64,000 nucleotides of DNA from contig NZ_KB895457.1 in assembly GCF_000374865.1 (NCBI RefSeq), forward strand, positions 124,001 to 188,000, given 5' to 3'. The notes below the pieces were generated by a model. The model worked only from the letters and a program-made list of their open reading frames with translations, was not told the origin of the DNA and ran no database searches. Position 1 is the first letter of the stretch. Every line of letters starts with the position of its first letter. The stretch is from Arthrobacter sp. 135MFCol5.1 (GTDB taxonomy: Bacteria > Actinomycetota > Actinomycetes > Actinomycetales > Micrococcaceae). Of this stretch, positions 41,921-52,121 are shown in pieces. The translations under genes were made by a program, and so were the position numbers.

Positions 41921-42940
41921 GTGAACACTGCAGCCTTTGAAACCTTTGACGTGGTGGTGATGGGGGAGATCCTCATCGAAGTCGCCACCGACCAGCCCTT
42001 CGGCCATGGCGTACCAGCACGGCTGGGCATCTCCGGAGACGCCCTCAATGTCGCTGCAGCCGCCGCAGCAGCGGGTGCCCGCGTGGGCCTGCTGTCCGTG
42101 CTCACGGACGACGACCTGGGTCAGGCCATCGCGGCCCGGATCGCCGAGCTGGGGATCGTCACCGACCAGTTGACGTTCCGTCGCGGGCAGCAGGGCGTCT
42201 ACCTGGTGCACAGCGACCCCGACGGCGAACGCGAATTCACCTACGCCCGCAGCGGCAGCGTCGGGTCCACCCTTGGGCCGGACGATGTCGACCCGGACGT
42301 CTTCGGCGCGGCCGGCGCGGTGGTGGCGGGCGGCATCACCTGCGCCATTTCGACGACGGCGCGCGCCGCCGTCGTCAAGGCCGCGTCCGCAGCCAAACGC
42401 TTTGTCTACGACCCCAACTACCGGCCCCGGCTCACCACCGCTGTGGACGCGGCGGCGGCACTGACCGAACTTGCCGCACAGGCCTTCCTGGTGACGCCAT
42501 CCTTCCCGGGCGAGACGGCAGCCCTGCTGGGAGTTTCCTCGCCCGAAGCATCGGCCGCGAAGCTGCGCTCGATGGGGGCCGCCAACGTAGCTGTCACCTG
42601 TGGCGCCACGGGCGTCCAGCTCGAATGGTCCGGCGAAACCGGCGTGCAGTCCGCGTGGGTACCGGCCATTCCGGCGCCCGCGGTAGTGGACCAGACCGGC
42701 GCCGGGGACGCGTTTGTGGGCACGCTCACCGCACGCCTGGTGCTGGGCGACGACTTCCCGACGGCGGTCCGGTATGGTGCGGCGGCTTCCTCGCTGGTGG
42801 TCGGAGGCAAAGGCGGCACAGGCCTCATCCCCACGTTCGAGCAGACCTCTGCCCACGCCGCAGCCACCTTCCCTGAGGACTGCCGCACCATCGACACCAA
42901 CGGGCCGGACGGCCTGGGAAATGAGATCCACCATGGCTGA
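41921..42940 (+). CDS. kdgK: PfkB-family sugar kinase, probable 2-keto-3-deoxygluconate kinase
   Basis: 339 residues from GTG 41921. PfkB landmarks: MGEILIEVA, SGDALNVAAAAAAAGARVGL, FTYARSGSVGSTLGP, YDPNYRPRL and the anion-hole/catalytic DQTGAGDAFVGTL near 263. The stop lies 8 bp inside eda, so translation is coupled. With eda downstream the likely reaction is KDG to KDPG. Sugar specificity is inferred from that neighbour. A TAGAGT -10-like box sits near 41830. The 238 bp upstream hold no gene. Confidence 0.85.
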   Translation: MNTAAFETFDVVVMGEILIEVATDQPFGHGVPARLGISGDALNVAAAAAAAGARVGLLSVLTDDDLGQAIAARIAELGIVTDQLTFRRGQQGVYLVHSDPDGEREFTYARSGSVGSTLGPDDVDPDVFGAAGAVVAGGITCAISTTARAAVVKAASAAKRFVYDPNYRPRLTTAVDAAAALTELAAQAFLVTPSFPGETAALLGVSSPEASAAKLRSMGAANVAVTCGATGVQLEWSGETGVQSAWVPAIPAPAVVDQTGAGDAFVGTLTARLVLGDDFPTAVRYGAAASSLVVGGKGGTGLIPTFEQTSAHAAATFPEDCRTIDTNGPDGLGNEIHHG

Positions 42941-43559
42941 CGCATCAGGCGTCCTCCGCGTGTCACCTGTCATCCCGGTGGTCACCATCGACGACCCCCA
43001 GGATGCGGTGCCCCTGGCCCGTGCCCTGGTGGACGGCGGCGTGAAGATCATTGAGCTGACCCTGCGCACGGACTCGGCGCTGACCTCGCTGAAGCTGATC
43101 GCCCAGGAGGTGCCGGACATCCTGGTGGGCGCCGGCACCATCCTCACGCCTGGGCAGGCGGACGCCGCAGTCCAGGCGGGGGCCTCGTTCCTGGTAAGCC
43201 CGGGTGTCACCCCCGCGCTGCTCACCCACATGCTGTCCCTGGACGTCCCGGTGCTGCCCGGCGTCGCCACTGTCGGGGAGGTAATGGCCGTCCTGGAGGC
43301 CGGTTTGGATGCGATGAAGTTCTTCCCCGCCGGGCCTGCAGGCGGGCCGTCCTACCTGGCCGCCATCGGGGCGCCCATCCCGCACGTCCGGTTCTGCCCC
43401 ACCGGCGGCATCAGCCCGGGCACCGCGCCGGACTACCTCAAGCTGCCCAACGTGGCCTGCGTCGGCGGCAGCTGGCTCACCCCGGCAGACGCCGTCGCGG
43501 CCAAGGACTGGGGCCGGATCACCAGCCTGGCAGGCGGCGCGGCTGCGCTGGGCCGGTAA
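42933..43559 (+). CDS. eda: KDPG (2-keto-3-deoxy-6-phosphogluconate) aldolase
   Basis: 208 residues, ATG 42933. Catalytic base region IIELTLRTDSAL contains Glu41; VGAGTILTPGQ, SPGVTP and the Schiff-base Lys129 in AGLDAMKFFPA follow, then CPTGGISP. It cleaves KDPG to pyruvate and glyceraldehyde-3-phosphate. It overlaps kdgK by 8 bp. No edd, so the pair probably serves uronate or deoxy-ketogluconate breakdown, or the rest of the pathway is elsewhere. Ends 26 bp from the convergent terC-like gene. Confidence 0.93.
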   Translation: MADASGVLRVSPVIPVVTIDDPQDAVPLARALVDGGVKIIELTLRTDSALTSLKLIAQEVPDILVGAGTILTPGQADAAVQAGASFLVSPGVTPALLTHMLSLDVPVLPGVATVGEVMAVLEAGLDAMKFFPAGPAGGPSYLAAIGAPIPHVRFCPTGGISPGTAPDYLKLPNVACVGGSWLTPADAVAAKDWGRITSLAGGAAALGR

Positions 43560-43584
43560 TCCGCCCCGCAGCGGCGGCCCTGGT

Positions 43585-44787
43585 TCAGCTTTCGGCCGCG
43601 GCCGCCCTGACCTGGGCCTTGTCGTGCTCCTCATGGGCGCTGCGCAGCAGTTCCAGGAACTCCGTTTCGTGCCGGACAAGCCGCTTGTACCTTTCCGGAA
43701 GCTTGCGGATCTGGTCTTCTTCGCGGCACATCTTGGCGAAGATCTTGTCCCGTTCCGCCATGTCGGTCTCGTAGTTGAGGTCAAGGTACTCGACGGCGTG
43801 CCGCCTGGCCCCGGAGACAGCGTTCTTGGCTTTGCCCTTGGGGCTGAAGACCGACGCCAGGATCGTCAGCAGCAGCACGCCGAGGATCACGCCCAGGGAA
43901 ACCCCGGTGCTGACTTCCACCACGTTGACGTGCTCGCCGTCGTTGATGAACGGCAGGGTGTTCTCGTGCAGGGCGTGCAGGACCAGCTTCACGCCGATGA
44001 AACCGAGGATGACGGCCAGCCCGTACGAGAGGAAGATCAGCCGGTCCAGCAGGCCGTCGATGAGGAAGAACAGCTGGCGCAGGCCCATCAGCGAGAACGC
44101 CGTGGCCGTGAAGACGATGAACACGTTCTGGGTCAGGCCGAAGATCGCCGGAATGGAATCCAGGGCGAACAGGATGTCCGTGCCGCCGATCGCCACCATC
44201 ACCAGCAGCATGGGGGTCAGCACCCGCTTGCCGTTCTCCACGGTGAACAGCTTGTCACCGTCGTAGTGTTCGGAGGCCGGCAGGAATTTCTTGGCGAGCC
44301 GCACCACAACGCCGTCGGAGTCGTCGTCGTGGTCATCCGGTTTAAGCAGGTGGCCCGCGGTGACCAGCAGGATAAGCCCGAAAATGTAGAAGACCCAGGC
44401 GAAACTGTTGATCAGCGCGGCGCCCAGGAAGATGAACGCGGTGCGGGCGATCAGGGAGAAAATGATGCCGAACAGGAGCACCTTCTGCTGGTCCGCGCGC
44501 GGCACCTTGAAGCTGGCCATGATGATGAGGAATACGAAGAGGTTGTCAACGGACAAGGCCTTTTCCGTGACATAGCCCGCGAAGTATTCGGTGCCCATGT
44601 CCGGCCCGCCGAAGATGAGGACAGCCAGCCCGAACAGCACCGCAATGCTCACGTAGATGGCGGACCAGACGGCCGATTCCTTCAGGGACGGGGTGTGGGC
44701 CTTCCGGACATGGAAGAAGAAATCGAAGGCCAGCAGCCCTGCGATAACCACAATGGTCAGGATCCAGGCGTAGGCAGGGGTTTCCAC
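43585..44787 (-). CDS. TerC/Alx-family membrane protein
   Basis: 400 residues from GTG 44787. About nine membrane helices; the acidic motif EKALSVDNLFVFLII and GGTDILFALDSIPAIFGLTQ are diagnostic for TerC, with charged residues inside helices that likely bind metal. A cytosolic C-terminal tail of about 80 residues (KCREEDQIRKLPERYKRL region) is helical and charged. The family includes manganese exporters (Alx, YceF) and tellurite-resistance proteins. No Mn-type yybP-ykoY leader: only 36 bp separate it from recQ, which is upstream in the same direction. Confidence 0.92.
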   Translation of the reverse strand: METPAYAWILTIVVIAGLLAFDFFFHVRKAHTPSLKESAVWSAIYVSIAVLFGLAVLIFGGPDMGTEYFAGYVTEKALSVDNLFVFLIIMASFKVPRADQQKVLLFGIIFSLIARTAFIFLGAALINSFAWVFYIFGLILLVTAGHLLKPDDHDDDSDGVVVRLAKKFLPASEHYDGDKLFTVENGKRVLTPMLLVMVAIGGTDILFALDSIPAIFGLTQNVFIVFTATAFSLMGLRQLFFLIDGLLDRLIFLSYGLAVILGFIGVKLVLHALHENTLPFINDGEHVNVVEVSTGVSLGVILGVLLLTILASVFSPKGKAKNAVSGARRHAVEYLDLNYETDMAERDKIFAKMCREEDQIRKLPERYKRLVRHETEFLELLRSAHEEHDKAQVRAAAAES

Positions 44788-44823
44788 GCGGCGGGCCTTT
44801 CGTCGGAGGTTACCCCAGCCTAC

Positions 44824-46506
44824 CTAAGCGGGCTTCAGGAGATGGTGCTCCACGACGGCGGATCGCGACAGCGTCTTGTACCCCTCCTGTTCGAACAGCA
44901 CCGTGATGACGTCCCCCTCCTCCCGCATCACCAGGCCCGGCCCCCACTCCTTGTGCACCACTGCGGACTGTGGCGGGAACGGTGCACCGGCGCTGTACGC
45001 CGGACCGCCGTCGTCGTCCGTGTCCTTGCCGGCCGGAGGCGCAGCTGCTCGGTGGACTTCCGCCGTGCACGCGTCGCAGTTTCCGCACGGTTCAGGCATG
45101 TCCTCGCCGAAGTAGCCCAGCAGGAACCGCCGCCGGCAGCCGTCCGCCTCGGCGTAGGCGCGCATCATGCCCAGCCGGGACTGGTCCACGCGTTGCCGGG
45201 CTTCGGCGAGCTCCACGGCGTCCTGCACCAGCGCTGCCGGTTTGGCCTTGGAGGTCAGGCGGACTCCACGTTTCCCGCTGCTTGCGGCACCGATCTCTTC
45301 CAGCAGGTTGACCAGCGCCGTGATGCGACGGGCCGGGAGGCCCGTCAGTTCCGCCAGGGATGACTTCGGCGCGGGAGCCTTGGCGGCTTTGAGGACCTTC
45401 AGGACCGCCAGCAGCGAACCGGGATCGGGCGAGCGGCTGCTGAAGAATTTCCGCAGCCCCAGGTCCTCCGATCGGTAATGCAGCACGGCGGCCGCGGAGT
45501 TTCCGTCGCGGCCGGCGCGGCCTATCTCCTGGTAGTAGGCGTCGAGCGATTCTGGAATGTCGGCATGGACCACGAAGCGGACATTCGGCGTGTCGATGCC
45601 CATGCCAAAAGCAGTCGTGGCCACCACCACATCCAATTGGTCATGCAGGAACAGCTCGTGGATGCGTTCCCGGTCCGCGGCGCGCCGGCCGGCGTGGTAA
45701 GCCTCGGCGCGCAGCCCCTTTGCCGCCAGCCGCGCCGCGTACTCTTCGGTGTCTTTCCGGGTGGCGGCGTACAGGAGGCCCTTTCCCGTCCGGGCCAGGT
45801 CCGCCACCTGCCCCATCACCGCCTTGCGTTTGTCCTTGTCCTTGTGGTGCCGGACCACAGCCAGGCTGATATTGGGCCGGTCGAAGCCGTGGACCAGGAC
45901 CAGCGGGTCCTTCATGGCCAGCCGCTCCACGATCTCATCGCGCACCGGAGGGGAAGCCGTGGCGGTCAGCGCGGCCACGGGCGGGTTGCCCAGTTGCTCC
46001 CGGACCGTGCCCAGGCCCAGGTAGTCCGGGCGGAAGTCATGGCCCCAGGAGGAGACGCAGTGGGCCTCGTCCACCACGAACAGGGACACATCCAAAGCCT
46101 TGAGCCGGTCCACCGTTGACGGCCGCGCCAGCTGCTCCGGGGCCAGGAACACGAACACGGCCCTGCCGTCCTCCACCGACTGCCAGGCGGCGTGGACGTC
46201 GGCGTCGCTGTGTGCGGAATTGATGGCGACGGCGGCATCTGGCCCCAGATCCGCAACCAGCGATTCACGCTGGTCCTCCTGCAAGGCGATCAGCGGAGAA
46301 ACCACGACGGCGGGACGCCCGGTGAGGTTGTGAAGGTGCAGGGCTGCAACCTGGTAGATGGCGGACTTTCCGTATCCCGTGGGCATGACGGCCAGGACGT
46401 CGCGGCCCCCGGTGAGGGCGGCCATGCCGGCCAGTTGGCCTTCCCGAAGGTTGTCCAGGGAGAAGGACGAGGCCGCAAGGGCGCGAAGGGCAGGTTCGTC
46501 GGACAT
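44824..46506 (-). CDS. recQ: RecQ-type ATP-dependent DNA helicase
   Basis: 560 residues from ATG 46506. Walker A-type motif I MPTGYGKSAIYQVAAL, motif II FVVDEAHCVSSWGHDFRPDY, motif VI YQEIGRAGRDG, and the zinc cysteines CRRRFLLGYFGEDMPEPCGN plus CDAC. A winged helix follows. There is no HRDC; the end instead has a small beta domain (HKEWGPGLVMREEGDVITVL) like those at the tail of some UvrD proteins. Unwinds DNA 3' to 5' in repair. Probably shares a transcript with the TerC gene. Confidence 0.93.
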   Translation of the reverse strand: MSDEPALRALAASSFSLDNLREGQLAGMAALTGGRDVLAVMPTGYGKSAIYQVAALHLHNLTGRPAVVVSPLIALQEDQRESLVADLGPDAAVAINSAHSDADVHAAWQSVEDGRAVFVFLAPEQLARPSTVDRLKALDVSLFVVDEAHCVSSWGHDFRPDYLGLGTVREQLGNPPVAALTATASPPVRDEIVERLAMKDPLVLVHGFDRPNISLAVVRHHKDKDKRKAVMGQVADLARTGKGLLYAATRKDTEEYAARLAAKGLRAEAYHAGRRAADRERIHELFLHDQLDVVVATTAFGMGIDTPNVRFVVHADIPESLDAYYQEIGRAGRDGNSAAAVLHYRSEDLGLRKFFSSRSPDPGSLLAVLKVLKAAKAPAPKSSLAELTGLPARRITALVNLLEEIGAASSGKRGVRLTSKAKPAALVQDAVELAEARQRVDQSRLGMMRAYAEADGCRRRFLLGYFGEDMPEPCGNCDACTAEVHRAAAPPAGKDTDDDGGPAYSAGAPFPPQSAVVHKEWGPGLVMREEGDVITVLFEQEGYKTLSRSAVVEHHLLKPA

Positions 46507-46676
46507 GAAAAAAGGGCTCCGCACGGAAGGAAACAATGGCCGCCTGCTTCAGCCGTGGGAACCAGCCTACGCCAGGGCCCTGGTGCTTGACTTCACGGGA
46601 ATGCTCAACAACTGTGGAGTGACATATCCGCCAATCCAGCCGGTCCTTCCGGGAGCCGGCGAACAAGGAGCATGTT

Positions 46677-49004
46677 GTGGCGCGCGAGAACCCGAAGGTC
46701 GAAGAACCGGAAGAGTCCGATCTCGAGGTGACCGGCCACCCCAAGACCTGGGCCGCGGGAGTTCCGGGCGTCTACCACTCGATGCAGCCGGCGGTCCAGC
46801 ACATGGGTGTGGAACGGTCGCGGAAAACCCTGTTGGCCCTCAACCAGAAGGACGGCTTCGACTGCATGAGCTGCGCGTGGCCTGATCCGGGCCACCGCAA
46901 GACGTTCGAGTTCTGCGAAAACGGTGCCAAAGCCGTCACCTGGGAGGCGACCCCGGTGGTGGTCGGCAGCGAATTCTGGGCAGGGCATCCGGTCAGCGAA
47001 CTGCGGAAGCGGTCCGAATACTGGTTGGGCATGCAGGGCCGGCTCACCGAGCCCGTCTACAAGGCTGCGGGGGAGGACCACTACCGCCCGGTGACGTGGG
47101 AGCGCGCCTTCCAGATCATGGCTGACAAGCTCAAGTCCCTCCCGGACCCCAACCAGGCCACGTTCTACACCAGCGGCCGCACCTCGAACGAAGCAGCCTT
47201 CCTGTACCAGCTGTTCATCCGCGCCTACGGCACCAACAACCTCCCCGACTGCTCCAACATGTGCCACGAATCCTCGGGGTGGGGCATGGGGCAGACCATC
47301 GGCGTGGGCAAGGCCACCGTGTCCTACGATGACTTCGGCAAGGCGGATTTGATCATCGTCATGGGCCAGAACCCGGGCACCAACCACCCGCGGATGCTGA
47401 CGGCGTTGGAAGAAGCCAAGGAAGCCGGCGGCCATATCGTCGCTGTCAACCCGCTGCCCGAGGCCGGACTTCTGCGCTACAAAAACCCGCAGAAGGTTAA
47501 GGGCATCATCGGCCACGGCACCCAAATCGCCGACCAGTTCCTGCAGGTGCGCATCGGCGGTGACATGGCGCTGCTCCAGGCGGTGTCCAAGCGCGTGCTC
47601 GACGCCGAGGCCGCCAACCCCGGTAAAGTCCTGGACCACGCATTCCTTGCCGAACACTGCGACGGTCTCGAGGAACTGCGGGCGCACCTGGCCCACCTGG
47701 ACGAGGCCGCGGTGCTGGAAGCCACCGGCCTGCGGTCTGAGGAAATCGACGAACTGGCGGCCCGCTACCTGGCGGCGGACAAGGTGATCATCACCTGGGC
47801 CATGGGCATTACCCAGCAGAAAAAGGGCGTTGCCACCATCAAGGAGATCATCAACCTGCTCCTGCTGCGCGGCAACATCGGCAAGCCCGGTGCCGGCGCC
47901 TCGCCCATCCGCGGCCACAGCAACGTCCAGGGCGACCGGACCATGGGAATCTGGGAACAGATGCCGCCGGCCTTCCTGGACGCCCTTGGCCGGGAGTTCC
48001 AGTTTGAGCCGCCGCGCGACCACGGCCTGGACGCGGTCCAGACCGTCCGTGGAATGCGCGACGGCGGCGTCAAGGTCTTCGTAGGGCTTGGCGGCAACTT
48101 CGTGGGCGCCATTTCAGACACCGAAGCCGCCGAAGCGGCCATGGAGAACACTGAACTTTCCGTCCAAATCTCCACCAAGCTCAACCACTCCCACGCCGTG
48201 ACCGGGGCCGAGGCCCTGATCCTGCCCACCCTGGGCCGGACCGAGATCGACCGGCAGGACTCCGGCCCACAATTCGTCTCGGTGGAGGACACTGTCTGCG
48301 CCGTCCATGCCAGCCATGGCGTCGTGGAGCCGGTGGCCCCCGGGCTGCTCTCCGAAGTTGCCATCGTGTGCCGGCTTGCCGCCGCCACGGTGGGGGACCG
48401 GACGTCCGCGGACTGGGCCGGGTTCGAAAAGAACTACGACCTCATCCGGGACCACATCGCCCGCGTGGTGGTTGGCTGTGAGGACTACAACACCAAAGTG
48501 AGGCAAAAGGGCGGGTTCGTGCTGCCCAACGGTCCGCGGGATTCCCGTACCTTCAACACCCCAACCGGGAAGGCCATGCTTACCGTCAACGAACTCGAAC
48601 ACGTTGACCGGCCGGCCGGAACCCTCATCCTGCAGACCATGCGCTCGCACGACCAGTTCAACACCACCATCTACGGCAACAACGACCGCTACCGGGGCAT
48701 CAAGAAAGGCCGCGAGGTAGTGTTCGTCAACCCCGTGGACCTTGCCGAACTGGGCCTCACCGACGGGCAACACGTGGACATCCACGGCGTCTACAAGGAC
48801 AACGTGGCACGGGTCCTGCGCAACTACCGGGTGGTGTCCTACCCGTCTGCCAAGGGCTGCGCCGCAGCGTATTACCCCGAGGCCAACGTCCTGGTCCCGT
48901 TGGAGAGCGTCGCGGAGGGAAGCCAGACCCCGGCGTCCAAAGCCGTCATCGTCCGCCTTGAGCCTGTGAAAGTCCTTGAAGAGGAGCCCGCCGCCGCAGG
49001 CTGA
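46677..49004 (+). CDS. FdhF/YdeP-family molybdopterin oxidoreductase
   Basis: 775 residues, GTG 46677 with AAGGAG 6 nt upstream. N-terminal Cys63, Cys66 and Cys80 (FDCMSCAWPD, FEFCENGAK) fit a [4Fe-4S] or remnant site. The bis-MGD domains follow: VTWERAFQIM, FYTSGRTSNEAAFLYQL, DCSNMCHESSG with the candidate Mo ligand Cys, IVMGQNPGTNHPRML, and the C-terminal MRSHDQFNTTIYGNNDRYRG. YdeP-like enzymes are linked to formate or acid-stress metabolism; the reaction is not proven. A formaldehyde dehydrogenase 1.8 kb away and a DUF6457 gene next door support a one-carbon and molybdenum-cofactor context. Confidence 0.9.
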   Translation: MARENPKVEEPEESDLEVTGHPKTWAAGVPGVYHSMQPAVQHMGVERSRKTLLALNQKDGFDCMSCAWPDPGHRKTFEFCENGAKAVTWEATPVVVGSEFWAGHPVSELRKRSEYWLGMQGRLTEPVYKAAGEDHYRPVTWERAFQIMADKLKSLPDPNQATFYTSGRTSNEAAFLYQLFIRAYGTNNLPDCSNMCHESSGWGMGQTIGVGKATVSYDDFGKADLIIVMGQNPGTNHPRMLTALEEAKEAGGHIVAVNPLPEAGLLRYKNPQKVKGIIGHGTQIADQFLQVRIGGDMALLQAVSKRVLDAEAANPGKVLDHAFLAEHCDGLEELRAHLAHLDEAAVLEATGLRSEEIDELAARYLAADKVIITWAMGITQQKKGVATIKEIINLLLLRGNIGKPGAGASPIRGHSNVQGDRTMGIWEQMPPAFLDALGREFQFEPPRDHGLDAVQTVRGMRDGGVKVFVGLGGNFVGAISDTEAAEAAMENTELSVQISTKLNHSHAVTGAEALILPTLGRTEIDRQDSGPQFVSVEDTVCAVHASHGVVEPVAPGLLSEVAIVCRLAAATVGDRTSADWAGFEKNYDLIRDHIARVVVGCEDYNTKVRQKGGFVLPNGPRDSRTFNTPTGKAMLTVNELEHVDRPAGTLILQTMRSHDQFNTTIYGNNDRYRGIKKGREVVFVNPVDLAELGLTDGQHVDIHGVYKDNVARVLRNYRVVSYPSAKGCAAAYYPEANVLVPLESVAEGSQTPASKAVIVRLEPVKVLEEEPAAAG

Positions 49005-49061
49005 CAGGTTGTGGGCCTGTCGAAACGCAGCTGACCGTGCCCCGGCGGCACGCGAACGAGC

Positions 49062-49127
49062 GACTCCCCGCCGTTTGGACTTTTCCCTGCGTCACGCGAA
49101 GGGGATGTGTCCACATGGCGGGGAGTC
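49062..49127. repeat. 66-bp imperfect palindrome between convergent genes
   Basis: GACTCCCCGCC (49062-49072) pairs with GGCGGGGAGTC (49117-49127). Inside, TGGAC/GTCCA (49076-49080, 49109-49113), TCCCT/AGGGGA and GCG-TCA-CGC continue the dyad, giving one long interrupted stem. It could be a dispersed REP/MITE-like element or a bidirectional terminator. A GGGCCTGTCGAAAC half-element of the REP type lies just upstream (about 49012-49025). Confidence 0.7.
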
Positions 49128-49143
49128 TGCGGGCCGTTGCCGG

Positions 49144-49473
49144 CTACTGTCCCGTGTCCGCCCAGCCGCGGCCGGCGGGCCCGCCGTGCGCGCCGTCGTC
49201 GACCAGGCCCAGGGCGACCCGGGCCGCCTTGGCCACGGCAGCCGACGCCGCCTCACGGCTCCCGGCGCTGCCCGTCCCCGCGTCCAGCGCCGCTGCGTAC
49301 CCCACCAGGAACGTGGTGATGGGCGCGGCCGCATGGATCACGTTGTCGGCGGATTTGCGGGCGAGGTCCAGCAACAGCTCCTGGTCCACGTCGAGGTCCA
49401 GGATCTGCAGTGCCTGCGCCAGCCGGTGGGTCCACTGGTCCAGCACCTGGGCTTCGTCGTCGTTGACTGTCAT
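49144..49473 (-). CDS. DUF6457 protein, probably linked to molybdopterin cofactor
   Basis: 109 residues, ATG 49473 after AAAGGAGA. LDQWTHRLAQALQILDLDVD and ELLLDLARKSADNVIHAAAP, then ITTFLVGYAAAL, form the short helical DUF6457. As I recall this domain is often fused to MobA-like nucleotidyltransferases in actinobacteria. Free-standing here beside a molybdoenzyme gene, it likely supports cofactor maturation, but no activity is known. Ends at the 66-bp palindrome. Confidence 0.75.
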   Translation of the reverse strand: MTVNDDEAQVLDQWTHRLAQALQILDLDVDQELLLDLARKSADNVIHAAAPITTFLVGYAAALDAGTGSAGSREAASAAVAKAARVALGLVDDGAHGGPAGRGWADTGQ

Positions 49474-49501
49474 GGTTTCTCCTTTGCTGACACCGGATGT
49501 C

Positions 49502-50476
<975 letters not shown>

Positions 50477-50651
50477 GCCGTTCTCCTCAACGGTAGAACT
50501 TGCCTTAGGGGCAGCCGGCCCGCCTGTTTGCGCGGAAGCCGGTGGGTGCAGCGTACGCCACTATAGGCGCTTCCCCTTGGGGACGCGTCGATAGACAGTT
50601 GCACCGGCAAACAGGGGGCACCTACCCCTAGACCGCTCCCGGGGGCCTGCC

Positions 50652-50701
50652 TAGACTGGGCGGACCCCACGCCGGGAACCTGCCCCTGATATTCATCAGG
50701 A
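50652..50701. promoter_or_regulatory. Promoter and dyad in the 322-bp AKR/fdhA intergenic region
   Basis: TAGACT (50652-50657) is a good -10 for fdhA, and CCTGAT-ATTC-ATCAGG (50686-50701) is a perfect dyad just downstream, placed to act as an operator. The rest of the 50477-50798 gap shows no convincing gene; a 90-codon open frame on the minus strand there is Arg/Pro-rich and lacks a ribosome site. Confidence 0.45.
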
Positions 50702-50798
50702 ATCGCCAGTGGAGCAGGGCGGGTCCCATGTCCGGGGTTTTTCAACCTACCCAGATCACTGCCGTCCCACCGGACGGACCTGACTACAGGAGCGATAG

Positions 50799-52010
50799 AT
50801 GACAGGGAACAAAGCCGTTGCCTACAAGGAAGCCGGCAAGGTCGAAGTAATTGATATTGACTACCCTACGTTCGAACTCAAGGACGGGCCCGGGGTCAAC
50901 CCCGCCAACGTGGGGCGCCCCGTCCACCACGGGGTCATCCTCAAGACAGTCGCCACCAATATTTGTGGTTCGGACCAGCACATGGTCCGCGGCCGCACCA
51001 CGGCTCCGCCGAACCTGGTCCTGGGCCACGAGATCACCGGCGAAGTGGTGGAGGTAGGCCGCGACGTCGAATTCATCAAGGTGGGCGATCTCTGCTCGGT
51101 GCCGTTCAACATCGCCTGCGGCCGCTGCCGGAACTGCAAGGAGCGCAAGACCGGCATCTGCCTGAACGTGAACCCGGACCGTCCAGGCAGCGCCTACGGT
51201 TACGTGGACATGGGCGGCTGGGTAGGGGGCCAGGCGAACTACGTGCTGGTGCCGTACGCCGACTGGAACCTGTTGAAGTTCCCGGACAAGGACAAGGCCA
51301 TGGAGAAGATCCTGGACCTGGCCATGCTTTCGGATATCTTCCCCACCGGGTTCCACGGCGCGGTCACGGCCGGGGTGGGTGTTGGATCCACGGTGTATGT
51401 TGCGGGTGCCGGCCCGGTGGGCCTCGCCGCCGCCACCAGCGCGCACCTGCTGGGTGCCGCCGTCGTCATTGTGGGCGATATGAACGAGGGCAGGCTGTCC
51501 CAGGCGCGCAGCTTCGGTTGCGAGACGGTGGACCTGTCCAAGGGTGATCCGAAGGACCAGATCGAGCAGATCCTCGGCATCCCCGAGGTGGACTGCGGTG
51601 TGGACGCCGTCGGCTTCGAGGCGAAGGGGCACGGCCACGACGCCAAGGAGGCGCCGGCGACGGTCCTGAACTCCCTGATGGAGCTCACGGCGGCCGGCGG
51701 GGCACTTGGCATCCCCGGCCTGTACGTCACCGGCGACCCGGGCGGCATCGACGAGGCCGCCAAGAAGGGTGCCTTGTCGCTGAGCCTGGGCACCGGCTGG
51801 GCCAAGTCCTTGAGCTTCACCACGGGCCAGTGCCCGGTCATGAAGTACAACCGGCAGTTGATGATGGCCATCCTGAACGACCGGGTGCACATTGCCAAGA
51901 ACGTCAACGCCAAGGCGATTCCGTTGGAAGACGCGCCCAAGGGCTATGCCGAGTTCGACGCCGGCGCGGCCACCAAGTACGTCCTGAATCCGAACGGCTA
52001 CCTCAGCTGA
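50799..52010 (+). CDS. fdhA: Glutathione-independent formaldehyde dehydrogenase (zinc MDR)
   Basis: 403 residues, ATG 50799 with ACAGGAG 8 nt upstream. Catalytic zinc ligands: Cys in TNICGSDQHMVRG and His in VLGHEITGEVVEVG. Structural zinc: CGRCRNCKERKTGIC. NAD-binding loop VYVAGAGPVGLAAATSA. This closely follows the Pseudomonas putida enzyme that oxidises formaldehyde to formate without glutathione. The promoter region carries a clear dyad. The formate could be handled by the YdeP-like enzyme upstream. Confidence 0.93.
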   Translation: MTGNKAVAYKEAGKVEVIDIDYPTFELKDGPGVNPANVGRPVHHGVILKTVATNICGSDQHMVRGRTTAPPNLVLGHEITGEVVEVGRDVEFIKVGDLCSVPFNIACGRCRNCKERKTGICLNVNPDRPGSAYGYVDMGGWVGGQANYVLVPYADWNLLKFPDKDKAMEKILDLAMLSDIFPTGFHGAVTAGVGVGSTVYVAGAGPVGLAAATSAHLLGAAVVIVGDMNEGRLSQARSFGCETVDLSKGDPKDQIEQILGIPEVDCGVDAVGFEAKGHGHDAKEAPATVLNSLMELTAAGGALGIPGLYVTGDPGGIDEAAKKGALSLSLGTGWAKSLSFTTGQCPVMKYNRQLMMAILNDRVHIAKNVNAKAIPLEDAPKGYAEFDAGAATKYVLNPNGYLS

Positions 52011-52121
52011 GCCGTGGGCGGACGGTGATGCCACGAGGGACTCCTCTCAGGCGGAAATAAGTGCTGCCCGGGCCGGGTTAGGCTTTGCACGGGCAGCACG
52101 ACCGCAACGAAGGAGTTTCCC

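Noticed and set aside
41921..43559. kdgK and eda as part of the sulfoquinovose cluster (a sulfo-ED route)
   Set aside because: They lie 17 kb away, and the aldolase has ordinary KDPG motifs. The isomerase at the right edge belongs to a sulfo-EMP-type route, which does not need them.
44788..44823. yybP-ykoY manganese riboswitch before the TerC gene
   Set aside because: Only 36 bp separate the gene from recQ and the conserved loop sequences are absent.
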